From JAIVJG01 sp964236735 (GTDB lineage: Bacteria > Acidobacteriota > Blastocatellia > Pyrinomonadales > Pyrinomonadaceae): DNA of 64,000 nt. Made by a program: the position numbers and the translations under genes. Location of the stretch: positions 62,001 through 126,000 of the forward strand of contig CAXSFM010000003.1 of NCBI GenBank assembly GCA_964236735.1. Reading direction: 5' to 3'. Positions 54,488-64,000 of this stretch are shown here, in pieces; the first letter of the stretch is position 1; the number at the start of each line of letters is the position of its first letter. The notes below the pieces were generated by a model. It ran no database searches. It had not been told where the DNA came from and was given only the letters and a program-made list of their open reading frames with translations.

Positions 54488-55141
54488 ATGCCGAATCAAC
54501 CGACGGGCTACAACGAGGGCGACATCCGCGGGATAGACGTTTCTCATTTTCAGGGCGTCATCAACTGGCAAAAGGTGGCGGCGTCAAACGTCGCGTTCGC
54601 TTACACTAAAGCGACCGATGGCATCGGGGCGCAGGACACTTTCTTCACGTCTAACTACGCGGGCATCAAGAGCAACGGCATCCTGCGCGGCGCGTATCAT
54701 TTCTTTCGCCCGCAACTCGACGCGCAGGCGCAGGCCGACAGTTTCCTCCATGTCGTCAAACAACTTGAGCCGGGCGATTTGCCGCCCACGCTTGACGTGG
54801 AAGTGAACGGCAACAAGAGCGCGAGTCTCATCGTCAAAGGCGTCACGACGTGGATCGCGGCGGTTGAGCAGGCGCTCGGTCGCACGCCGATTATCTACAC
54901 CAACGCCGCCTTCTGGAATTCTCAGGTCGGCGGCTCGTCCGCGTTCGCCGAGCACCCTTTGTGGATCGCGCAGTACACGTCGAGACCCAAGCCGAACATC
55001 CCGCAAGGCTTCACCAACTACACGATGTGGCAGTTCACTTCGACGGGCGTCCATGCGGTCAACGGCATCAACGGCGCGGGACTCGACCTCGACCGTTTCA
55101 ACGGCACGCTCGACGATTTGCGTAAGCTGGCGGGACTCTAA
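54488..55141 (+). CDS. Glycoside hydrolase family 25 lysozyme (muramidase)
   Basis: The enzyme cleaves the beta-1,4 bond between N-acetylmuramic acid and N-acetylglucosamine in peptidoglycan. The 217-residue protein is essentially a single GH25 domain. RGIDVSHFQGVINW, VAFAYTKATDGIG, GAYHFFRP and LPPTLDVEV (catalytic acidic residues) are visible, with a C-terminal WQFTSTG...GLDLDRFNG. There is no signal peptide, which suggests release by lysis or a non-classical route, as with phage endolysins. AAAGGAG lies ten bases before the ATG. It lies inside the oxidoreductase cluster, so it may be a passenger of an insertion. Confidence 0.93.
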   Translation: MPNQPTGYNEGDIRGIDVSHFQGVINWQKVAASNVAFAYTKATDGIGAQDTFFTSNYAGIKSNGILRGAYHFFRPQLDAQAQADSFLHVVKQLEPGDLPPTLDVEVNGNKSASLIVKGVTTWIAAVEQALGRTPIIYTNAAFWNSQVGGSSAFAEHPLWIAQYTSRPKPNIPQGFTNYTMWQFTSTGVHAVNGINGAGLDLDRFNGTLDDLRKLAGL

Positions 55142-55174
55142 ACCACGCGCATTTCTGCCGGACAGTTTGAAAAC

Positions 55175-55258
55175 ATGAAACTCAAAAAACTTAACGAGCG
55201 CGTCAGCGCAGCGCGCAAAGAGACGGAAGCGCGCGGCGAGATGCGCTGCCTGAGATAG
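55175..55258 (+). pseudogene. Truncated duplicate of the 5' end of the molybdopterin oxidoreductase gene
   Basis: A 27-codon frame (MKLKKLNERVSAARKETEARGE...) mirrors the true N-terminus of the gene at 55908 (MSIRKLNERVSAARRETEARGE). After the shared part it reads five unrelated codons and stops. It is the upstream copy of the 55-bp direct repeat and has no continuing gene. It is best explained as the original gene start left behind when DNA was inserted, or as a partial duplication. Confidence 0.8.
55187..55241 (+). repeat. Upstream copy of 55-bp direct repeat flanking the MazEF-type pair
   Basis: Identical to 55920-55974 at 49 of 55 positions. It shares the aaacttaacgagcgcgtc start and the gcgcgcggcgaga end. 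The differences cluster in the middle. Confidence 0.85.
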
Positions 55259-55314
55259 AGACGATCACGTCCGGCGCGGCATGGTAAACTATGGGTCTGC
55301 TTTGAGGTTAAATT

Positions 55315-55548
55315 ATGAAGACCATCGAACTCACGATTGAAGAGTCCGTGCTGGCGGAAGTTGATCAGGCAACGCGCGTGTTAGAGATGACGCGGGAAGA
55401 TTTCGTTCGCACGGCGCTGGAGCGCGCTTTGCGGCAGCAGGAGATTATTGCGCTGGAGCAGAGACACGCGCGCGGGTACATTAACCAGCCGCAAATGTCC
55501 GAAGAGGTCGTCGAATGGGAGGCCGAACAGGTCTGGGGTGAGCCATGA
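55315..55548 (+). CDS. Antitoxin of a MazEF-type pair (ribbon-helix-helix-like)
   Basis: The 77-residue protein begins with a short strand KTIELTIEESVLAEVDQATRVL and a helix pair (REDFVRTALERALRQQEIIALEQRHARGYI), as in ribbon-helix-helix antitoxins of the CopG/Arc type that bind their own promoter. The acidic C-terminus (SEEVVEWEAEQVWGEP) is the part expected to bind the toxin. The ATG has GAGGTT just upstream and the stop overlaps the toxin start (ATGA), so the pair is translationally coupled. Confidence 0.88.
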   Translation: MKTIELTIEESVLAEVDQATRVLEMTREDFVRTALERALRQQEIIALEQRHARGYINQPQMSEEVVEWEAEQVWGEP

Positions 55549-55871
55549 ATCAAGGCGACGTTTACTGGCACACCTTCCGCGCGCCGGACAAGCGACGCCC
55601 GGTACTCATCCTGACGCGCAACTCGGTTATTCCCTTCCTGCATAGCATCACCGTCGCGCCCTTGACGACCACCATTCGCGGTATCCCTTCGGAAGTTCTC
55701 CTGACGCCTGCCGATGATGGCATCTCCGCCGACTGCGCCGTGAGCGCGGATAATCTGCAAACAATCCAGAAAGCGAATCTCGGCACATACATCACGCACT
55801 TGTCGTTTGAGCGGATGCGTGATGTGCGCGCGGCTATTGAGTTTGCTTTGGGGTTCGACGCCTTGACTTGA
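55545..55871 (+). CDS. MazF/PemK-family endoribonuclease toxin
   Basis: The 108-residue protein has the PemK/MazF fold pattern: MNQGDVYWHTFRAPDKRRPVLILTRN (start and conserved Arg/Pro), ITVAPLTTTIRGIPSEVLL and SADCAVSADNLQTIQKANL, then a C-terminal helix. Such toxins cut mRNA at short sequences when the antitoxin decays. The family's conserved RPxxI and (T/S)-S/D-x-D residues look present, so the protein is probably active. The pair lies exactly between two copies of the 55-bp direct repeat. Confidence 0.92.
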   Translation: MNQGDVYWHTFRAPDKRRPVLILTRNSVIPFLHSITVAPLTTTIRGIPSEVLLTPADDGISADCAVSADNLQTIQKANLGTYITHLSFERMRDVRAAIEFALGFDALT

Positions 55872-55907
55872 AAACATGCCGAAGTTAATCGGTAGAAAAC
55901 TGGAACA

Positions 55908-58823
55908 ATGAGTATTCGTAAACTTAACGAGCGCGTCAGCGCGGCACGGCGCGAGACGGAAGCGCGCGGCGAGACTTTTTATCCGGGGGCGAGCCGCATC
56001 CACCTCGCGGCGTTTCCGCCGAAGGAGCGTTGGGACGATTGGGTGGAGTTGGACACGAAGGCGTGGCCGCGAAGAGTCGAGCAGCGTTACATGCTCGTGC
56101 CGACGACGTGCTTCAACTGCGAGTCGGCGTGCGGCTTGCTGGCTTACGTTGACAGAGAGAGTTTGCAGGTCAGGAAGTTCGAGGGCAACCCCGAGCATCC
56201 CGGCTCGCGTGGGCGCAACTGCGCGAAAGGGCCGGCGACGCTCAACCAGATCACAGACCCCGACCGCATCCTGCATCCTTTGAAGCGCGCAGGGCGTCGC
56301 GGCGAAGGCAAGTGGGTGCGTGTCGGTTGGGATGAAGTGTTAGACGAACTCGCCGCGCGCATTCGCAAGGCGATTATGGAAGACCGGCGCAACGAAGTGA
56401 TGTATCACGTCGGGCGTCCCGGCGAGGACGGATTTACGGAACGCATCCTTGCGGCGTGGGGCGTGGACGGCCACAACTCGCACACGAATATCTGCTCGTC
56501 GTCTTCGCGCGCGGGCTATCAATTCTGGATGGGCTTGGATCGTCCGAGTCCAGACCACGCGAACGCGAAAGTTATTTTTCTCATCAGTTCGCACCTCGAA
56601 GCGGGACATTATTTCAACCCGCACGCGCAGCGCGTTATCGAAGCCAAAGCGAACGGCGCGAAGCTCATCGTCTTCGACACGAGGCTTTCAAACACGGCGA
56701 CGCACGCGGACTTTTTCGTCTCGCCCTATCCCGGCTCCGAAGCGGCGATGGTGCTGGCGATGGCAAACTACCTGATTCAAAACAATCTCTACCATCGCGA
56801 GTTCGTCCGTCGCTGGTGGAACTGGGAAGAGTTCATGGCCGTCGAGCAGCCGGAGACGGAAACCAACTTTGAGAATTTCGAGACAGCGTTAAAAGAGTTG
56901 TACAAAGATTACACGTTCGAGTTCGCCGCGAAGGAATCTGGTGTTGACGCGCGCGTGATTGAAGAGATGGCGCAACTCGTCTCGACGGCGGGCACGCAGT
57001 TTTCGAGTCACAACTGGCGTTCGGCCTCGGCGGGCAACAGCGGGGGCTGGCAGGTGACGCGCACGCTCTTCATGCTCAACACGCTGCTCGGCGCGGTGGC
57101 GACAGAGGGAGGCGTCTTCCCGAATGCGTGGAACAAGTTCGTGCCCAAACCCATCCACACGCCGCCGCACCCGCCCGCGTGGAACGAACTGACGTGGCCG
57201 CGCGAGTACCCGCTCTCGATGAACGAGATGTCTTTCCTGCTGCCGCATTTTTTGAAAGATGGGCGCGGCGTCGTGGACACTTATTTCACGCGCGTCTATA
57301 ACCCCGTCTGGACGAACCCCGACGGCTTTAGTTGGCTTGAAGCGTTGACGGATGAAAGTCTCGTCGGCTGCCACGTCGCGCTCACGCCGATGTGGAGCGA
57401 GACGGCTTACTTCGCAGACTACATTCTCCCGATGGGACTCGGCAGCGAGCGTCACGACATACACTCATACGAGACGCACGACGCGCAGTGGCTTGGCTTT
57501 CGTCAACCCGTCCTGCGCGCGGCGCGCGAGCGTCTCGGCGAAGAGCAGACGGACACGCGCGAGACGAATCCCGGCGAGGTCTGGGAAGAAAACGAATTCT
57601 GGCTTGAGCTTTCGTGGCGCATAGACCCCGACGGCAAACTCGGCATACGCCAATTCGTCGAATCGAAAGAGCGTCCCGGCGAACGTCTGAGCGTTGATGA
57701 GTATTACGCCTACATCTTTGAAAACTCCGTGCCCGACCTGCCTGAAAAAGCGGCGCAGGAAAATCTGACGCCGCTCCAATTCATGCGTCGCTACGGCGCG
57801 TTCGAGGTGCGGAAAAAAGTCGGCGCGATTTACGAAGAGATTGTGCCGTTGGAAGAGTTGGAAGATTTGCGCGTGGATCGCTTCGGCAGAGCCTACACGC
57901 GCACGCCGAAGCCCGCGTCAACGAACATCGTCCCCATCCCGACGCCCGACGGCGATGCGGACGGGCGTCGCTTCGCCGGCGTCCACGTTGACGAGAAAAT
58001 TTTGCGCGGCTTCCCGACGCCGAGCGGGCGTCTCGAATTTTATTCGCGCACGCTCGCCGACTGGGGCTGGCACGAGCACAGCCTGCCCACCTACATTAAG
58101 AGCCACATTCATCCCGACAAGCTCAATCCCGGACAGACCGTGCTCATCTCCACTTTCCGTCTGCCGATGCAGATACACACGCGCAGCGCGAACGCGAAAT
58201 GGCTGAACGAAATCGCGCACACCAACCCGATCTGGATTCACCCGACGCACGCCGCCGATTTGAAATTGAAGACCGGCGACCTCGTGCGCGTCTCGACGGA
58301 GATCGGCTACTTCGTCGTTCGCGCGTGGGTCACGGAAGGCATCAAGCCCGGTATCGTCGCGTGCAGCCATCACATGGGACGCTGGAAATTGAAGGACGCG
58401 GCGGGCGAGCGGCAGATGATGGCGACCGTCTCGCTCGCGCATGAAAATGCGCGTTGGGACATGAAACGCGAGAGCGGCGTCAAGGCTTACGAGTCGTCTG
58501 ATGCGGACACTTCGCGCATCTGGTGGACGGATGTGGGCGTCCATCAAAACTTAACTTTCCCCGTTCATCCAGACCCCGTCTCAGGAATGCACTGCTGGCA
58601 TCAAGCCGTCCGCGTGACGAAGGCCGAGACGGGCGACAGTTACGGCGACATCTCCGTTGACACGCAAAAGTCGCGCGACGTTTATCATGCGTGGCTGCAA
58701 TTTACGCGCGACGCCGACACGCACTCGCCCGACGGCTCGCGCCGCCCCTACTGGCTCCTGCGCCCGCTCAAGCCGTCGAAAGAAGTTTATCGCCTACCCG
58801 CCGAAGTGATGAGTGCGGAATGA
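55908..58823 (+). CDS. Molybdopterin oxidoreductase catalytic subunit (DMSO reductase superfamily)
   Basis: This is the catalytic subunit (971 residues) of a complex iron-sulphur molybdoenzyme. An N-terminal [4Fe-4S] site is formed by CFNCESACG with the fourth Cys in RGRNCAKG. The bis-MGD-binding regions follow: GRPGEDGFTERILAAWGVDG, HTNICSSSSRAGYQFWMG (candidate Mo ligand), VIFLISSHLEAGHYFNPHAQ and a C-terminal dinucleotide-binding domain (about 740-870). It resembles the PhsA/PsrA/TtrA branch, but the substrate cannot be told. No TAT signal is visible. The gene is separated from its FeS-NrfD partner by a DUF1905 protein, a lysozyme and a MazEF pair. Its 5' end is duplicated at 55187. The last codons and the TGA stop come from a repeat element. 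Confidence 0.95.
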   Translation: MSIRKLNERVSAARRETEARGETFYPGASRIHLAAFPPKERWDDWVELDTKAWPRRVEQRYMLVPTTCFNCESACGLLAYVDRESLQVRKFEGNPEHPGSRGRNCAKGPATLNQITDPDRILHPLKRAGRRGEGKWVRVGWDEVLDELAARIRKAIMEDRRNEVMYHVGRPGEDGFTERILAAWGVDGHNSHTNICSSSSRAGYQFWMGLDRPSPDHANAKVIFLISSHLEAGHYFNPHAQRVIEAKANGAKLIVFDTRLSNTATHADFFVSPYPGSEAAMVLAMANYLIQNNLYHREFVRRWWNWEEFMAVEQPETETNFENFETALKELYKDYTFEFAAKESGVDARVIEEMAQLVSTAGTQFSSHNWRSASAGNSGGWQVTRTLFMLNTLLGAVATEGGVFPNAWNKFVPKPIHTPPHPPAWNELTWPREYPLSMNEMSFLLPHFLKDGRGVVDTYFTRVYNPVWTNPDGFSWLEALTDESLVGCHVALTPMWSETAYFADYILPMGLGSERHDIHSYETHDAQWLGFRQPVLRAARERLGEEQTDTRETNPGEVWEENEFWLELSWRIDPDGKLGIRQFVESKERPGERLSVDEYYAYIFENSVPDLPEKAAQENLTPLQFMRRYGAFEVRKKVGAIYEEIVPLEELEDLRVDRFGRAYTRTPKPASTNIVPIPTPDGDADGRRFAGVHVDEKILRGFPTPSGRLEFYSRTLADWGWHEHSLPTYIKSHIHPDKLNPGQTVLISTFRLPMQIHTRSANAKWLNEIAHTNPIWIHPTHAADLKLKTGDLVRVSTEIGYFVVRAWVTEGIKPGIVACSHHMGRWKLKDAAGERQMMATVSLAHENARWDMKRESGVKAYESSDADTSRIWWTDVGVHQNLTFPVHPDPVSGMHCWHQAVRVTKAETGDSYGDISVDTQKSRDVYHAWLQFTRDADTHSPDGSRRPYWLLRPLKPSKEVYRLPAEVMSAE
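55920..55974 (+). repeat. Downstream copy of 55-bp direct repeat (within the oxidoreductase gene)
   Basis: The functional copy, encoding residues 5-22 of the catalytic subunit. See 55187-55241 for the comparison. Confidence 0.85.
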
Positions 58824-58876
58824 TGAAAAGGCATTTGCCATATATTCATCATTCATCATTCCGCACTCATCATTTA
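58806..58876. repeat. Inverted gatgagtgcggaatgatga element, provides a stop codon
   Basis: A 19-base left arm (gatgagtgcggaatgatga, about 58809-58827) matches the complement at about 58855-58873. A loop with a tattcatcattc tail lies between. The oxidoreductase stop TGA (58821-58823) lies inside the left arm, and its last residues (VMSAE) are encoded by it. The chaperone ATG follows six bases after the right arm, with no Shine-Dalgarno. Confidence 0.85.
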
Positions 58877-58881
58877 ATTCT

Positions 58882-59748
58882 ATGGAACTCTTTCGCGCGC
58901 TGGCCGCGTTGGTCGAACCGCCTGACGACACGCAGACTGCGCGCCTCGCCTCTGCGCTTGAACTCGGCGCGCCGCCACACGCGAGCGAGTACACGGAGAT
59001 TTTCGTCTTCCAACTTTACCCGTATGCCTCCGTCTATCTCGGCGCGGAAGGAATGCTCGGCGGCGATGCGCGCGGGACGGTTGCGGGCTTCTGGCGCGCG
59101 CTCGGTCAGACGCCGCCGACGGAGGCCGACCACCTGGCGTCACTGCTCGCGCTCTACGCACGGCTCGCCGAACTGGAGACGAACGCGGACGACGAGCGCG
59201 TGCGTGCGGCGTGGCGCAACGCGCGCAAGGCTCTGCTGTGGGAACATTTGCTGAGCTGGCTGCCCGCCTATCTCATCAAACTCTCTGACATCGCCACGCC
59301 TTTCTATCAACGATGGGGAGAGTTGTTGCTGTCGGCTCTTATTGAAGAAGCGGAGGCGGTCGGGCGTCAGGAACTTTTACCGGCACATCTGCGCGAAGCC
59401 CCGCGCATCGTTGACCCGCGCGAGCATGGCGCGGAAGATTTTTTGTCGTCGCTGCTCGCGCCCGCACGCAGCGGCATGATTCTGACGCGCGCCGATTTGA
59501 ATCGCGCCGCGCGTCAACTCGGCATCGGTTCACGAATGGGCGAGCGCAAATTTATCTTAAAGACTCTGCTCGGACAGGACGCGCGCGGAATGCTCGTGTG
59601 GCTCGCGTCGGAGGCGTCCGGTTGGGCGGCGCGACATCAGAGACACAGCGCGACGCTCGGCGAAGTTGCGATGTGGTGGGAAGAGAGAGCGAAGATTACC
59701 GCCGCCTTGCTGGAAGAATTGGAACAAAGTTCCACAGATATTAGGTGA
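58882..59748 (+). CDS. TorD/DmsD-type molybdoenzyme assembly chaperone
   Basis: The 288-residue all-helical protein matches the TorD family. The start is MELFRALAALVEPPDDTQTARLASALEL; FQLYPYASVYLGAEGMLGGDARGTVAGFWRALG and ATPFYQRWGELLLSALIEEAE are also visible. Such chaperones bind the immature catalytic subunit and help insertion of the molybdenum cofactor. Homologues are about 200 residues, so the C-terminal 80 residues are extra. The ATG at 58882 is preferred; a longer frame reaches into the repeat element and is rejected. It directly follows its client, the catalytic subunit. Confidence 0.88.
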   Translation: MELFRALAALVEPPDDTQTARLASALELGAPPHASEYTEIFVFQLYPYASVYLGAEGMLGGDARGTVAGFWRALGQTPPTEADHLASLLALYARLAELETNADDERVRAAWRNARKALLWEHLLSWLPAYLIKLSDIATPFYQRWGELLLSALIEEAEAVGRQELLPAHLREAPRIVDPREHGAEDFLSSLLAPARSGMILTRADLNRAARQLGIGSRMGERKFILKTLLGQDARGMLVWLASEASGWAARHQRHSATLGEVAMWWEERAKITAALLEELEQSSTDIR

Positions 59749-59870
59749 GAGAGAATAAGCAATATGTGAATGATTTTCGCGAAGAATGCTTTGTCACAGT
59801 CCACGTCGCTCGATACAATCAACGTCCGAAATAGGAATCAAGTCGGATTATTGTGCAAAGGATAAATGAG

Positions 59871-60194
59871 ATGGCGAGGATGAGACTAAAGCATGTTGGA
59901 GTAGTGACCGTCGCTTTCTGGCACGGCGTTTACACTTTAATCTTTGCGCTCTTCATCGGCACTGCTTATTCAATCTACACATATCTGAGCTATGGTCGCC
60001 TTCCAACTTATAACCTTGCGTTTTACATGGTGGGGATTCCGCTCGTTTACACTCCGCTGGGCTTTCTTGCTTACGGACTCATGGCGATAATCTACAATTC
60101 GGTTGCCAAGAAAATGGGTGGCATCCCGCTGGAGTTGAGTAGTGATGAGTACGACGCGCCGCCCCCGCCATCCTATAACTCACTTCTGCGTTGA
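59871..60194 (+). CDS. Small two-helix membrane protein (DUF3566-like)
   Basis: The 107-residue protein starts at the ATG at 59871, with AAAGGA about nine bases upstream. It has two membrane segments (about 14-40 and 54-82) linked by a short polar loop. The sequence after the second helix, IIYNSVAKKMGGIPLEL, resembles the end of DUF3566 proteins (xIYNxxAxxxGGIxxxL). The tail is Asp/Pro-rich (DEYDAPPPPS). No function is known. It stands alone between the molybdoenzyme cluster and the aat gene (convergent). Confidence 0.8.
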   Translation: MARMRLKHVGVVTVAFWHGVYTLIFALFIGTAYSIYTYLSYGRLPTYNLAFYMVGIPLVYTPLGFLAYGLMAIIYNSVAKKMGGIPLELSSDEYDAPPPPSYNSLLR

Positions 60195-60235
60195 AGCCAA
60201 AGGGACACTCCGCCCTTAGAGCGTCGTCTCCTGAC

Positions 60236-60892
60236 TTATCTTCCGAACAGTTGCAGCCCTCGATGGCGTGCGACGGCCAGTTTCTCCAGAAACTCGTCGC
60301 GGCTGATTTCTTTCGCGCCGAACGCTTTCATGTGCGGCGTCATCACTTGTATGTCGAGCCAGTCGAGTCCGCGACTCTTGAGGTGCTCGACCAAAAAGAG
60401 CAGCGCGAGTTTCGAGGCGTTGGGGCGCAGGTGAAACATACTCTCTCCGGCGAACGCGCCGCCCGCGTCCACGCCGTAGATGCCGCCGACGAGCGCGTCT
60501 TCTTCCCACACCTCGACGCTGTGCGCGTGCCCGCGCCGGTGAAATTCGCAGTAGCCTTCGATCATCTCCGGCGTGATCCAAGTCCCGCGCTCGTGCGGTC
60601 GCGAGACGGCGGCGCAGGCGCGAATGACAGACGGAAAGTCCTGGTCAATCGTTAAGCGTAACGATGTAAGTCGGCGCGTCCGTGCAAGACTGCGCGAAAC
60701 GTGCAGGTCATCGAATTCGAGAATCGCGCGGCGCGCGGGCGAGAACCAGAGCAGCGGATAACCTTCGACCGGCCAAGGGAAAATGCCGTGCGTGTAGGCT
60801 TCGTACAGATATTCCGTGCGCGGTTCACCGCCGACGGCGACGATGCCTTCGGGCGTCGCGTGACGCGGATCGGGAAAGCGCAACCTAACCAT
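60236..60892 (-). CDS. aat: Leucyl/phenylalanyl-tRNA--protein transferase (Aat)
   Basis: Aat attaches Leu or Phe to N-terminal Arg/Lys of proteins, marking them for degradation by ClpAP through ClpS. The 218-residue protein has FPDPRHATPEGIVAVGG, YTHGIFPWPVEGYPLLWFSPARRAILEFDDLHVSRSLA, GTWITPEMIEGYCEFHRRGHAHSVEVW and GVDAGGAFAGESMFHLRPNASKLALLFLVEHLK, all typical. The start is the ATG at 60892. A frame continuing to 60967 would translate the repeat element as an artificial hydrophobic leader and is rejected. It is divergent from clpS and clpA, so all three parts of the bacterial N-end rule are together. Confidence 0.95.
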   Translation of the reverse strand: MVRLRFPDPRHATPEGIVAVGGEPRTEYLYEAYTHGIFPWPVEGYPLLWFSPARRAILEFDDLHVSRSLARTRRLTSLRLTIDQDFPSVIRACAAVSRPHERGTWITPEMIEGYCEFHRRGHAHSVEVWEEDALVGGIYGVDAGGAFAGESMFHLRPNASKLALLFLVEHLKSRGLDWLDIQVMTPHMKAFGAKEISRDEFLEKLAVARHRGLQLFGR

Positions 60893-61005
60893 CAGGCAAA
60901 AGTAAATGAGCAGAAGGCAAAAGTAAAAAGGCAAAAGTGAAAACAAGGTGCGTCCTTCAGTCTTCACTTTTGCCTTTTACCTTTTGCCTTTTTACTTTTG
61001 CCTTC
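60893..61005. repeat. Inverted heptamer-repeat element (gcaaaag type) between aat and clpS
   Basis: The left arm (60893-60941) has caggcaaaagta / gaaggcaaaag units and the right arm (60965-61005) the complementary cttttgc units, with a loop of about 24 bases. The left edge touches the aat start codon (60890-60892), so aat lacks a visible Shine-Dalgarno. It occupies most of the 170-base divergent region and must overlap the promoters or leaders of both genes. Confidence 0.85.
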
Positions 61006-61062
61006 CTGAGCCCTCCTGAGCCTTCTTGCACGCTTTGCGTGTTGCCTTCTAAACTTGGAGAC

Positions 61063-61383
61063 ATGCCGGAGCGCGAGTACGAATATACGGAAGCGGTCGC
61101 CACAGAGACGCGCGAGAAGTTGGAGAAGCCTCCGCTCTATCGCGTCCTGCTGCACAACGACGACTACACGACGATGGAGTTCGTCGTCCACGTCCTGCAA
61201 ACGATTTTTCAGAAGACGGAATCGGACGCCTATCGCGTCATGCTCGCCGTACACTTGGAAGGCACGGGCGTCGCGGGCGTCTATACTTACGAAGTCGCCG
61301 AGATGAAACGCGAGAAAGCGCAGAGCCTCGCACAAACGCACGAATATCCGCTGCTCTGCACGTTGGAAGAAGAACCAGCATGA
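61063..61383 (+). CDS. clpS: ATP-dependent Clp protease adaptor ClpS
   Basis: ClpS delivers N-end-rule substrates to ClpA. The 106-residue protein has the core pattern YRVLLHNDDYTTMEFVVHVLQTIFQ (substrate-binding His-Asn-Asp-Asp and Met) and HLEGTGVAGVYTYEVAEMKREKAQSLAQ (ClpA contact). A flexible acidic N-terminus (residues 1-30) precedes it. GGAG lies two to three bases before the ATG at 61063, rather close. The TGA stop is the first three bases of a gtgataa heptamer element. Followed by clpA after 86 bases. Confidence 0.95.
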   Translation: MPEREYEYTEAVATETREKLEKPPLYRVLLHNDDYTTMEFVVHVLQTIFQKTESDAYRVMLAVHLEGTGVAGVYTYEVAEMKREKAQSLAQTHEYPLLCTLEEEPA

Positions 61384-61462
61384 GTGATAAGTGATGAGTG
61401 ATAAGTGATAAGTAAAACAGAAAGGTTTTTTCTCATCACTTATCACTTATCACTCATCACCT
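61381..61462. repeat. Inverted gtgataa heptamer element between clpS and clpA (attenuator-like)
   Basis: The left arm (61383-61413) repeats gtgataa/gtgatga and the right arm (61432-61460) the complement ttatcac/ctcatcac. The loop is about 18 bases (contains gaaaggtttttt). Immediately after the right arm is cctctttttt and then the clpA ATG (61470). A hairpin followed by six T looks like an intrinsic terminator placed right at the clpA start. Confidence 0.85.
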
Positions 61463-61469
61463 CTTTTTT

Positions 61470-63829
<2,360 letters not shown>

Positions 63830-63833
<4 letters not shown>

Positions 63834-63980
63834 AGCGGTTTGTAAATGAGTGCGACTTCCTGTCAGTACCACCTGCGATAGCGGGTGGGTGCTTTGCTAA
63901 GTCACGAGCCACCCGCTACCGCAGGTGGTACTGACAAGACGCTCTCTCGGTAATTCGCACTCAATCGCAAACCGCTCTAG
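63830..63980. repeat. Nested palindromic element (MITE/REP-like) overlapping the clpA stop
   Basis: There are three nested inverted pairs. The outer pair is ctagagcggtttg (63830-63842) with 63968-63980, exact. The middle pair is tgagtgcga (63847-63855) with 63955-63963, exact. The inner pair is a 27-base arm (63862-63888) with 63909-63935, one mismatch. The loop is about 20 bases. The outer CTAG supplies the clpA stop. No coding capacity. Confidence 0.9.
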
Positions 63981-64000
63981 TCCGCAAGGTAAAGAACACA

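Noticed and set aside
60893..60967. N-terminal extension of Aat with a hydrophobic leader
   Set aside because: It is translated only from the heptamer repeat, and Aat is a cytoplasmic enzyme whose family starts near the ATG at 60892. The same logic removes extensions of ClpS (60937) and the TorD-type chaperone (58813) into repeats.

Overview
The window comes from a high-GC bacterial chromosome. Gene content points to an acidobacterium, probably of the Blastocatellia/Pyrinomonadaceae kind. The clues are an alternative complex III operon, a VWFA-related protein of the acidobacterial type, a very large carboxypeptidase-regulatory/TonB-type outer-membrane protein, and families of heptamer-based inverted repeats between genes. 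This placement is inference from gene families and was not tested by phylogeny.

Layout. 1-8.7 kb (minus): alternative complex III (actABCDEF) plus the start of a small membrane protein that runs off the left edge. 9-17 kb (minus): an envelope operon of PepSY protein, TolC-like channel, membrane-fusion protein, RND pump and a zinc-ribbon membrane protein. 17-21 kb: a multi-pass membrane protein, a duplicated-domain small protein, a methyltransferase and a VWFA lipoprotein-like protein. 21-22.5 kb: tRNA-Leu(CAA) with terminator, then an AT-richer Fic AMP-transferase gene that looks foreign. 22.6-38 kb: metabolic and exported genes (S9 peptidase, class V aminotransferase, homoserine dehydrogenase, aldo/keto reductase, beta-propeller phosphoesterase, PfkB kinase, aldehyde dehydrogenase, SnoaL-like protein, TonB-type receptor). 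38-44.4 kb: nucleoside deaminase, HIT protein, ZapA, esterase, and a five-PAS GGDEF-EAL protein. 44.6-52 kb (minus): a creatininase-like protein followed by a divergent Hsp70 set (J-like protein without HPD, GrpE-like protein, Hsp70 with a long helical tail) and an Asn/Thr-rich membrane protein. 52-59.8 kb (plus): a molybdopterin oxidoreductase module (fused FeS-NrfD subunit, catalytic subunit, TorD-type chaperone) interrupted by a DUF1905 protein, a GH25 lysozyme and a MazEF-type pair. 59.9-63.8 kb: a small membrane protein and the N-end-rule set aat / clpS-clpA.

The most unusual signal is not a gene. At least eight intergenic elements are inverted repeats built from tandem 7-mers (gcaaaag/cttttgc, tgatgaa/ttcatca, gtgataa/ttatcac). 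Most abut or supply the stop codon of the upstream gene. One is translated: in actE it encodes both the lysine-rich n-region and the hydrophobic h-region of the lipoprotein signal peptide. A second striking structure is a 55-bp imperfect direct repeat of the 5' end of the molybdopterin oxidoreductase gene flanking the MazEF pair, which looks like a long target duplication. Third is the divergent Hsp70/J-like/GrpE-like operon.
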